Shown here piece by piece: positions 5,888 to 12,131 of a DNA stretch of 12,131 nucleotides. The stretch spans positions 1 through 12,131 of the forward strand of contig URLR01000056.1 in assembly GCA_900548815.1 (NCBI GenBank), in the 5' to 3' direction. The translations under genes were made by a program, and so were the position numbers. Each line of letters begins with the position of its first letter. The first letter of the stretch is position 1. Source of the DNA: an uncultured Collinsella sp. (lineage in GTDB: Bacteria; Actinomycetota; Coriobacteriia; Coriobacteriales; Coriobacteriaceae). The notes below the pieces were generated by a model that was given only the letters and a program-made list of their open reading frames with translations, searched no databases and was not told where the DNA came from.

Positions 5888-7684
5888 GTGTCTGAACAGG
5901 CAAATAATGGTTGTGCTGACGGCTTTGGCGTGCGTTTGATCGGCTGTGCCGACGATGCGGCTTTACCCATTGGCATGCACGACTATGCGGAGGCTCTTGG
6001 TTGCTGCACGCTGGTCGACAAGACCATGTTTATTGCAGATGTGTTGGATTGCGACGCGTCCGTTGTGGTGTGCTGTCGACCCGAGGGTTTTGGCAAGAGC
6101 ATGAACTTGTCGATGCTCAGGGCTTTTCTGGAGCGTCCGGCGGTCAGTCGCGCTGGTCAGCGTTTGTTTGCCGATGCTCAGATTTGGGATGCAGACGGCG
6201 GGCGCTATCGGGATGAGTATGCTTGCTATCCGGTGATATCGCTGGACTTTTCTGGCGCTGCGAGGCGTGGCGCCGCTATTGCCGACGTCGTGCGCGATGC
6301 TCTTTCGGGCGAGTGCGCTCGTCTGCTGGCGCTTTTGGAGGCTCCGGATTTAGCTCGAGACAAGGTGCGTCACATCGAACGCGTTGCGCGTGGCGCGGCG
6401 AGCGAGGACGAGGTTGACTCGGTGCTCGGTGTGCTCATAGAGCTGCTGGAGATTGCCTACGATGAGCAGGTTGTATTGCTCGTTGATGGGTACGACGTGG
6501 CGTGGTTGGGCCGTATGAGCGCAAGGGGCGCTTCCGGCGCCGATTCGGCGGATCTATTCGATCGCGTGCTGTTCGACGCCATTGCTGCTGCGCGCGATTC
6601 GTTGCGGCTGACGTGTTTGATGGGGGAGTGTCCCGGCCCTGCCGAAGCGGCGCTTTCTTTGCACTGCTGCTCGTATTGTCTGACGACGCCGCTTTCGACC
6701 TGGTGTGACCGTTGGTTCGGCTTTTCGGATGCCGAGGTCCAGGCTCTGTTGAATCATGCTGGGCGCGAGGAATTCCTGGATGATGCACGTGAATGGCTCG
6801 AGGGATATCGGTTTGGTAGGGCCTATTGCTCGAGTCCAGCGCGTGTGATCGGTTTTCTGGGCCGAGGCTGCACGGCGCCTGTGCGTGCCGATCTGTATGG
6901 ATATGCCGATTGTCTGAGTAGGGTAGTTGCCGGGTGGAATCTCGACCGCCTTTCGGTCTTGTTTGATTTGCTCGAGGCCCATGGGTGCGCTGAGGTCCCG
7001 CTTTGTTTGGGCACTGCAGAGCCAGATGTCTCGCCTGACGATGGCATGTGGACAGCGCTGTATCTGTCCGGTTTTCTCACGACGGATATGACTGAGGAGC
7101 CGGAGCATGGCGATCGCCTCCGTGCTTTGCGATTGCCCAATAACGAGCTTCGCCAGACCTTGCGTCTAGTGATTATTGAGTGGTTTGAGTGCGCTGCAGA
7201 AGACATTCGAGACGTCGATGCGTTTCGCGACGGGCTGTGCCATGGGAACGAGGATACCGTGAGGCGGGCGCTAAGCCGCATCTTAGGAGATGCGGGAATC
7301 GGTGCGACCGACCCAGATGCGCCACTGCCATATCATCTGCTCTTGCAGGGGCTCTGCTTTGGCTTGCCGGGCTATGCCAATCCTGCCTCGAGGCGAAAGT
7401 GTGGCGTGGGTCGCTGCGACATCCAGGTTTTTCCTACGGGCGCCGTGTTCGACATAGCCGATACGATCGGTATGCTCGATGAACGTCCGCTGATAACGAT
7501 CAACATGATGTATGACCCCGGTGTGGATGCGCTGGGCCTGGAATTGCTGGCCGTGCAGGCGCTGCTCGACATAGAGCGCGACGGCATCGACGAAATCCGT
7601 GTGCCGCGACCCGGCGTGGGTCGCATGCGCTGGGGGTTCGGTTTTGATGGGCAGCGTGCGTCCGTGGTGTGCCAACGTCTGTAG
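5888..7684 (+). CDS. AAA-ATPase-like / PD-(D/E)XK-9 family protein with degenerate motifs
   Basis: This is a 598-residue protein of the family that joins an AAA-ATPase-like domain (PF09820 type) to a C-terminal PD-(D/E)XK nuclease-like domain (PF08011 type). The opening LPIGMHDY...LVDKT (26-46) and the P-loop PEGFGKSMNLSML (65-77, Lys70) fit the family. Walker B reads VVLLVDGYD (Asp200-Gly201-Tyr-Asp203) where relatives usually have DEYD, so the catalytic Glu appears lost. In the C-terminal domain GVGRCDIQVFP (506-516, Asp511) is kept, but the expected E-x-K strand reads LITINMMY (535-542). GTG 5888 is the chosen start because AGGGGG lies about 9 bases upstream; the frame is open back into the terminator at 5756. 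About 26 cysteines is unusually high. Function of the family is unknown; this copy may bind ATP without cutting DNA. Confidence 0.88.
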   Translation: MSEQANNGCADGFGVRLIGCADDAALPIGMHDYAEALGCCTLVDKTMFIADVLDCDASVVVCCRPEGFGKSMNLSMLRAFLERPAVSRAGQRLFADAQIWDADGGRYRDEYACYPVISLDFSGAARRGAAIADVVRDALSGECARLLALLEAPDLARDKVRHIERVARGAASEDEVDSVLGVLIELLEIAYDEQVVLLVDGYDVAWLGRMSARGASGADSADLFDRVLFDAIAAARDSLRLTCLMGECPGPAEAALSLHCCSYCLTTPLSTWCDRWFGFSDAEVQALLNHAGREEFLDDAREWLEGYRFGRAYCSSPARVIGFLGRGCTAPVRADLYGYADCLSRVVAGWNLDRLSVLFDLLEAHGCAEVPLCLGTAEPDVSPDDGMWTALYLSGFLTTDMTEEPEHGDRLRALRLPNNELRQTLRLVIIEWFECAAEDIRDVDAFRDGLCHGNEDTVRRALSRILGDAGIGATDPDAPLPYHLLLQGLCFGLPGYANPASRRKCGVGRCDIQVFPTGAVFDIADTIGMLDERPLITINMMYDPGVDALGLELLAVQALLDIERDGIDEIRVPRPGVGRMRWGFGFDGQRASVVCQRL

Positions 7685-7688
7685 CGGC

Positions 7689-7703
7689 GGGCGAAAGCCC
7701 TTT
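7689..7703. terminator. Weak hairpin between convergent genes
   Basis: GGGC-GAAA-GCCC (7689-7700) forms a four-pair stem with a stable GNRA-type loop, followed by TTT on the plus strand. It lies 4 bases after the AAA-like stop codon and touches the stop codon of the convergent glycosyltransferase at 7702. The stem is short and the T run minimal, so termination would be weak. Confidence 0.35.
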
Positions 7704-8724
7704 ACTGTTCCGCGTCCTTCATGGGCGGCATGGGCTTCCAGTTGGGATCCTTGATGATCTTGCGGGCGTCTTTCATGCCACGGCGCAGCGCCGGAATACC
7801 GGTCTTAAAGCACTTATCGACCGCAGCCAGGCGAATGAATTCCTTGCAGAAGGTCGCGGCATTGCCCAGGCGGAACAGCATGGGGTGGTAGTCACCGTAG
7901 ATCTGCATATAGCGAGCGAGGAAGCCTCGGTTGCGCATGATGTAGTAGCGGTTGGTGTCGCTCGTAGAGTTGAGCTGGCGCTTGCCGGCGATATCCCAGT
8001 TAGAGACAGCGCGGGCACGCTTGAGCACCACGTCGGCAACAACGGCGGCGGGGAAGTGCTGGCTGGCCACGTAGCCGTAGCAGGCGTCGTCGCCGTAGAT
8101 GAAGAATCGCGCATCCGGCAGGCCGATCTTGTCGACCACGCGGCGCGAGAACAGGCCGCCTTCAAAGCACAACTGGTTCATGGCGCGGTAGCCCTTGGGG
8201 CCCAGGTCCCACTTAGCGATGGGGTTGGGGATACCAAGCGAAAGGATGAGCTGGTACTGCCAAAAGAAGGCGCCGCCGTCGAAGTCCAGGCGCGAACCCT
8301 GGATGACATCGTAGCGGTCGGTCCACTTGGCCAAGCGCTCGATGCCTTCGGGGATGACGAGCACGTCGTCGTCCATCACCCAGAACCACTGGGCGCCCAG
8401 GTTGTAGGCGCATTTAGTGCCGGCGGAGAAGCCGCCCGCACCGCCGCCGTTTTCGAGCTGCGGTGCGTAGATGACGCGGTCGGTGCCGCCCTGCGCGTCG
8501 GGCTGCTCGGTGTCGATGCCCCACAGGTTGGCCAAGCGCTCGTTGAATGCGGTGCACATGGCCTCGGTCTCGCGCGAATTCTCGTTATCGACAATCACGA
8601 TGCGCCAGGGCGTTGCCGTGAGCTCGGTCATGGAGTCGAACAAGTTGGCCAGGAGTTCCTGGCGCTTGTACGTAACGACGACGATGGCGAGCTTATCGAT
8701 GGGAGCGGGGAGGGTTGAAGGCAT
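7702..8724 (-). CDS. GT2 glycosyltransferase, galactofuranosyl/rhamnosyltransferase-like (GlfT2 type)
   Basis: This is a 340-residue GT-A glycosyltransferase. Residues 12-22 (LAIVVVTYKRQ) and IVIVDNENS (42-50) form the nucleotide-sugar binding fold. ENGGGAGGFSAG (91-102) and WVMDDDV (115-121) give the Asp118-Asp-Asp120 metal site. FFIYGDDACYGYVAS holds the likely catalytic base Asp212 or Asp213, and RYYIMRNRG follows. This motif order matches GlfT2-like and RfbN-like GT2 enzymes that extend cell-surface glycans at the inner membrane face using UDP-galactofuranose or dTDP-rhamnose; the donor cannot be told from sequence. The frame is open to 8859, but ATG 8724 removes a Cys/Arg-rich non-conserved extension and has AAAGGA upstream, at a slightly long distance. 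A 170-base gap with a candidate promoter separates it from the acyltransferase. Confidence 0.9.
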   Translation of the reverse strand: MPSTLPAPIDKLAIVVVTYKRQELLANLFDSMTELTATPWRIVIVDNENSRETEAMCTAFNERLANLWGIDTEQPDAQGGTDRVIYAPQLENGGGAGGFSAGTKCAYNLGAQWFWVMDDDVLVIPEGIERLAKWTDRYDVIQGSRLDFDGGAFFWQYQLILSLGIPNPIAKWDLGPKGYRAMNQLCFEGGLFSRRVVDKIGLPDARFFIYGDDACYGYVASQHFPAAVVADVVLKRARAVSNWDIAGKRQLNSTSDTNRYYIMRNRGFLARYMQIYGDYHPMLFRLGNAATFCKEFIRLAAVDKCFKTGIPALRRGMKDARKIIKDPNWKPMPPMKDAEQ

Positions 8725-8799
8725 GGGGCAATATATCCTTTCACGCGCGGCGGGCGAGTGCTGCGCGGAAGCTATCGAATACGTCCTTGGGACTGTCCT

Positions 8800-8830
8800 A
8801 TTGTAAAGGCTCGGCGCACCTTGGCGGCAA
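8800..8830 (-). promoter_or_regulatory. Candidate promoter for the GlfT2-like gene
   Basis: On the minus strand TTGCCG (8830-8825) precedes TACAAT (8805-8800) with a long 19-base spacer. The -10 box is strong. The start would be near 8793, giving a leader of about 69 bases. No convincing terminator for the upstream acyltransferase was seen in the 170-base gap 8725-8894, so read-through is also possible. Confidence 0.35.
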
Positions 8831-8894
8831 GCTTTGAATAAAACGCAGGAACCTGCCACGGCTGTAGCGGCTTTAGCGTCTTACGGCAGCGTGT

Positions 8895-10025
8895 CTATTG
8901 CCGCTTGAGCTTGCGAGCGATAAGGCTTCTAGCTGCGTCGATGGTGAGAAGCGCCAGGGCAAAGACGATGCTAATGACGGTACCCGTGACGATACACATA
9001 ACTGCCGGGCTGTTTTGGCTGACCAGTATGTTTGCGAGCAACGTATTGAAGACGGGACGCCACAGGCTACTGGTGAGCGACTGCATCACATAGAAACCGA
9101 GCGTGGCGGTCGATAAGGTGACGATGGCACCTGCAGTCCGCGAATTGCCTGAGGCACTGCGTCGGGTAGCCGCAAAGAGCAGGGAGGCGGCGGCGAGGGC
9201 AAACGAGATCAGCGAGGTCGATTTGTAGGAGAGGGTTGCCATCGCCGCGAGTTTGCCGGTGAAGGAGAGTTCGCCTTCCAGGATGGCGGTGAGCACCAAA
9301 ACCGCTGCGAGCGAGCGCATGCCCAAGGCGCCCGCCCTGTCCGAATTCATGGTATTGGTAACGTCGCGGAGCAGCCCGCCGATCAAAAATGCGACTACGT
9401 ACGTGGTAGCGCTCATGAGCTTCTGGAGCCAAGAAAACTCGCCGGCGCTTGTCGCACTCATGGCGGCCAAATACCCGTTAACAACGAATACGAGGATTCC
9501 AACGGCGATGACCGTCGTCGTGTAGGTTTTCTGGGAGAGTCGGCTCTTGGCCAGTCCAAACCATGGCGCCATGAAAACTGTGGCGGCATAGACCCAGATA
9601 AACTCAAGCCCAAGCGTATACCAGTAGTGCGTGTTGAGGGTAACATCGGGAATTGGGGAGACGACCGTGGACCACGCGAGCGCCGCGAGGCAATAAAACG
9701 CAGTGGGCATAATGACCTTGCCCAGGCGCTGCGCCGTCCGTTGCATTTGCGACTTCCACGTTGCCCCACCGTCCCAAGCACTCGCGGCCGAGGCGATGAG
9801 AAAATAGCCCGAGATCATAAAGAAGACCTCGTTGGCCCAGCAGCCAAGCAAGTTAATGAACCCCAGCAGTCCCGAATAGGGGAAGGCGGCGAGCGGTGCA
9901 TATTCCGGCACGCTGATGCAGACGGCCTGGAAGGTCCACTGAAACGTGTGGAATACCGCGATGCCAGCGACCGCTACCAAGCGCAGCGCTTCGATGGAGG
10001 TGTTTCTGCTTGTTTTGCTGCCCAT
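8895..10025 (-). CDS. Acyltransferase-3 family membrane protein (surface-glycan O-acyltransferase)
   Basis: This is a 376-residue multi-pass membrane protein with roughly ten hydrophobic segments. The N-terminus SIEALRLVAVAGIAVFHTF contains Arg15 and His26, an exact R-X10-H motif that is essential in studied acyltransferase-3 proteins. EVFFMISGYFL (66-76) matches the conserved FF-x-x-SGY element. Such proteins usually move acetyl or other acyl groups onto polysaccharides, lipids or peptidoglycan at the membrane. The ATG at 10025 lies 4 bases after the stop of the upstream GT2, so the pair is an operon. A TTG at 10061 would extend the protein by 12 residues into the GT2 gene; the ATG is preferred, although its ribosome site (GGAAAA) is weak. 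The C-terminus is basic (RKLKRQ). No extra SGNH domain is present. The substrate is unknown but probably the glycan made by its neighbours. Confidence 0.9.
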   Translation of the reverse strand: MGSKTSRNTSIEALRLVAVAGIAVFHTFQWTFQAVCISVPEYAPLAAFPYSGLLGFINLLGCWANEVFFMISGYFLIASAASAWDGGATWKSQMQRTAQRLGKVIMPTAFYCLAALAWSTVVSPIPDVTLNTHYWYTLGLEFIWVYAATVFMAPWFGLAKSRLSQKTYTTTVIAVGILVFVVNGYLAAMSATSAGEFSWLQKLMSATTYVVAFLIGGLLRDVTNTMNSDRAGALGMRSLAAVLVLTAILEGELSFTGKLAAMATLSYKSTSLISFALAAASLLFAATRRSASGNSRTAGAIVTLSTATLGFYVMQSLTSSLWRPVFNTLLANILVSQNSPAVMCIVTGTVISIVFALALLTIDAARSLIARKLKRQ

Positions 10026-10029
10026 CAGA

Positions 10030-11130
10030 CTATTTTCCAGCGCGTGCGTTGTATGAACCAAAGTGCGATGTGATCATTTTTAGAGTTTGCTTGGGCCCCT
10101 TGTTCCATACGTTATACAGGCCCTCGCCCACGAGGTCCTTGGCGTATGCGCGGTAGCTGATTTTAGGGTTGGCGATGCCCATATACTCGGCATAGAGCTT
10201 TTTGGCCGCAGGGGTAATGCGAGGATTGGCAAATACCAGCTCTTGCGGCATGCGTTCGAACATCCTGTGGATCGCCCGCTCGATTTCGGGGTGGCCATCA
10301 ATTCCGGTGTGCTCAATCATGATGCCCATATAGGTGAAGCCACGTGTGATTTGGGGTGTCCAAACGGCGGGGTCGGTGACGTTGAGCCGCTCAAGAATAT
10401 CGACCATGTCGTTCCAGCGATTAAACGGCATCAAGGGGTCACGCTTTGCCAGAGCAGCTGCCTTTTCGGGTGTTTCCTCGCGGTAGCAGTAATACGGCTT
10501 GGGCCAGTAAGCGATCGCCTTTGCCTGACAGAGCGTTTCGACAAGGAATGGATTGTCGGCCCAGCCCGCACCGGGGATTTCCTTAAACCAGATATTGTTT
10601 TGCATTAGGAAGTCGCGACGATAGATTGCCGACCAAATGGACGGATGATGGGCCAGCAGGTGTGGAGCGTCGTGAATGGTGAACGGTTGCCGAGACGGTT
10701 TGATGCGACCACGATATGCGCAATGTAGTTTGACCTCTTGGGGGGTATCGGGGTTGCGAATGATCCAATACGGGGTCTCAATAATATCGAGCTTGTTCGG
10801 ACCGCCAAATTCGCGCTTGGCAAAGGCAAACATGTCGGAGTACATTCCGGGCTCGATCCAGTCATCGGGCTCGAGGATGGCAATCCAGTCGCCCATTGCC
10901 TCGCGAATGCCCAGATTGCAGGTTGCGCCGTAACCCTGGTTTGCCTTATCGATCACTCGAACGCGTGAGTCGCGCGCAGCGAAATCTTGCATAATGGCGA
11001 GCGAGTTGTCGGTGGATCCGTCGTTGATGGCGAGGATTTCCAGTTCGATTTTGTTTTCGTTTAATAGGCTGCCTATAGCCTGAGAAAGATACGGCTCGGC
11101 ATTGTAAGTAGGCACGATTACGGTCAGCAT
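10030..11130 (-). CDS. GT2 family glycosyltransferase
   Basis: This is a 366-residue soluble GT-A glycosyltransferase. LTVIVPTYNAEPYLSQAI (2-19) and AINDGSTDNS (34-43) form the nucleotide-binding half. ILEPDDWIEPGMY (85-97) gives the Asp89-Asp90 metal site, and GAGWADNPF (187-195) holds the likely catalytic base Asp192. All are intact. A C-terminal extension of about 120 residues (YAEYMGIANPKISYRAYAKDLVGEGLYN) is helical and of the kind found in capsule and teichoic-acid GT2 enzymes. It is the first gene of a two-gene unit with the acyltransferase 4 bases downstream. A perfect TATAAT stands about 30 bases upstream of the ATG. Sugar donor and acceptor cannot be inferred; a role in surface polysaccharide is likely from the neighbours. 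Confidence 0.92.
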   Translation of the reverse strand: MLTVIVPTYNAEPYLSQAIGSLLNENKIELEILAINDGSTDNSLAIMQDFAARDSRVRVIDKANQGYGATCNLGIREAMGDWIAILEPDDWIEPGMYSDMFAFAKREFGGPNKLDIIETPYWIIRNPDTPQEVKLHCAYRGRIKPSRQPFTIHDAPHLLAHHPSIWSAIYRRDFLMQNNIWFKEIPGAGWADNPFLVETLCQAKAIAYWPKPYYCYREETPEKAAALAKRDPLMPFNRWNDMVDILERLNVTDPAVWTPQITRGFTYMGIMIEHTGIDGHPEIERAIHRMFERMPQELVFANPRITPAAKKLYAEYMGIANPKISYRAYAKDLVGEGLYNVWNKGPKQTLKMITSHFGSYNARAGK

Positions 11131-11160
11131 TCAAACACTTTCTCTAGGCGATTTGGAAGA

Positions 11161-11183
11161 ATTATACCTAATTGCATTTGCAA
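11161..11183 (-). promoter_or_regulatory. Candidate -10 box and palindrome for the GT2-acyltransferase operon
   Basis: On the minus strand a perfect TATAAT (11166-11161) lies about 30 bases before the GT2 start codon. No good -35 hexamer is found at 16-18 bases. Instead the palindrome TTGCA-TT-TGCAA (11172-11183) lies between about -17 and -29, so an activator or repressor may bind there. Confidence 0.45.
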
Positions 11184-11253
11184 CGGTTTTAGTTGCGTTC
11201 GCCTAATACTGCCAAGGGCTGCACGACTATTGCTGACGCTGCGCCTGTAATGG

Positions 11254-12103
11254 ATGTCAGCGATCGGCTGCAATAAAAATGTCGGCAGTGGCGAGACGGT
11301 TGTCCTTCCCATTCTTGCTCGTTATGGGACCGATCGATTGTGGACGCGGACTGAACCTAAAGACCAATCGTTGCCCAACAGGACGCGTGGGTTCGAAGGT
11401 GCCCTACAGGCATCTTCGAACGATGCACGTATGAATGCATGGTTTAAATCTCAATCCATTTGGGAGTAGCAGAATAGGCGTGACAGCGCACTGTTCTCTG
11501 CGGTTAAAAAGGCACCGGCCTCATGTTTTGATGCCGCTGCTTCTACCGTGGACGCGATGGTCGATTTTGATGCCGAACTCGGCCAGCTGGTGTTTACATA
11601 TAAGCACTGCCGATGGTAGTTACCATCGCGATAGGATTCACTCTATGAGCGACGGATATCGTGGCACGTCGAGCCTTTTTGCGGACATCGCATATCGCAT
11701 GGCGATGTTGAACCCCGCACTAGGGGATCGTGTGCTCAAGACGCCGGGCGTGGTAATGATTGACGAGATCGACCTTCATTTGCACCCTCGTTGACAGGCA
11801 CGAATTCTGGAGGACCTCGTTCGCATCTTCCCCAACGTGCAGTTTGTCGTGACCACGCATTCGCCGGTTGTCGTGGCTTCAGTGCCTCGTGACAATATTT
11901 GCATTCTTGATGGCGAGACCACGTCGGTTCCTGCGACGGAGACACACGGACGTGATGCGGGAGACATTCTCAACACTGTTTTAGATGCTTCCTCGCGTCC
12001 CGAGGAAGCAGCCCATTTGTTCGATGCATTTAACCGTGCTGTAGACGAAGGACGTCACGCCGACGCTAACTGTGCGGGCTTGGCCCCCGTCCCCCCAATC
12101 TAG
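11254..12103 (+). pseudogene. Decayed AAA_21-type ATPase gene (OLD/ABC-like)
   Basis: Pieces of one ATPase lie in order but are broken. The first piece, with VVLPILARYGTDRLW (about 11293-11337), runs to a TAG at 11467. The same frame continues with QNRRDSALFSAV and FDAELGQLVFTYKH to a TAG at 11617. The protein then resumes one frame over: DGSYHRDRIHSMSDGYRG, then Walker B VVMIDEIDLHLHPR (from 11750). A TGA at 11792 replaces an expected Trp codon. The same frame goes on with QARILEDLVRIFPNVQFVVTTHSP to a TAG at 12101. The P-loop region that should come before ARYG is absent, so the copy is N-terminally truncated. SDGYRG, DEIDLHLHP and TTHSP are hallmarks of COG3950-like AAA_21 ATPases. The exact left edge is uncertain. 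It is divergent from the glycosyltransferase operon. No intact product can be made. Confidence 0.85.
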
Positions 12104-12109
12104 TAGACT
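12080..12109 (+). promoter_or_regulatory. Possible promoter for a gene beyond the right edge
   Basis: TTGGCC (12080-12085) and TAGACT (12104-12109) are 18 bases apart, overlapping the end of the pseudogene. The C-rich spacer is unusual. The match is modest and the downstream gene is not in the window. Confidence 0.25.
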
Positions 12110-12127
12110 CTAAACCGTTGCTAGATT
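12097..12127. repeat. Inverted repeat AATCTAG / CTAGATT at the right edge
   Basis: AATCTAG (12097-12103) and CTAGATT (12121-12127) are perfect inverted copies with a 17-base spacer. After one mismatch, CCC (12093-12095) pairs with GGG (12129-12131). The left arm contains the final TAG of the ATPase pseudogene. It may be an operator or the start of a larger structure cut by the window end. Confidence 0.45.
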
Positions 12128-12131
12128 AGGG

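Noticed and set aside
7669..8718. A 349-codon open frame opposite the GlfT2-like gene
   Set aside because: Same composition artefact; the minus strand carries a motif-complete glycosyltransferase and the plus frame has no family features.
11131..11253. The missing P-loop region of the ATPase remnant
   Set aside because: All three plus frames were read; none gives a Gly-x-x-x-x-Gly-Lys motif, and the segment is used by the divergent glycosyltransferase promoter.

Overview
The window looks like a chromosomal segment of a high-GC Gram-positive bacterium, most likely a gut Coriobacteriia such as Collinsella. The clues are high G+C coding DNA, a SUF-only Fe-S operon with an adjacent Rrf2 regulator, and a sortase-type C-terminal signal (MPKTG). 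The Collinsella assignment is an impression from protein character, not a database result.

Left part (1-3037): a minus-strand suf operon reads sufC, sufB, sufD (sufD leaves the window). A divergent plus-strand gene encodes a cysteine-bearing Rrf2 regulator. The 222-base divergent intergenic region carries a candidate promoter for each side and two strong inverted repeats. One repeat overlaps the suf -35 box and the other abuts the rrf2 -10 box, a layout that fits Fe-S-responsive control of SUF biogenesis.

Next (3046-3739): a two-gene MNT nucleotidyltransferase / HEPN module starts 8 bases after the regulator's stop codon and is visibly AT-richer than its surroundings. It has the MntA-type GS-X10-D-x-D motif and the HEPN R-X4-H-x-Y motif, the signature of type VII (AMPylating antitoxin) toxin-antitoxin pairs. 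Sharing a transcript with an Fe-S regulator is the most unusual arrangement in the window.

Middle (3740-7684): a secreted, sortase-anchored protein has a lysozyme/transglycosylase-like motif near its N-terminus and a long Ser/Asp-rich stalk. It ends at a good intrinsic terminator. It is followed by a member of the AAA-ATPase-like/PD-(D/E)XK family that has lost key residues in both domains and is very rich in cysteine.

Right part (7702-11130, minus strand): a surface-glycan group contains a GT2 glycosyltransferase, a membrane acyltransferase-3, and a second, GlfT2-like GT2 that seems to have its own promoter. The end (about 11254-12103, plus strand) is a decayed AAA/ABC-type ATPase gene with an N-terminal truncation, two nonsense codons and one frameshift. 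No tRNA, rRNA, CRISPR array or insertion sequence was recognised.
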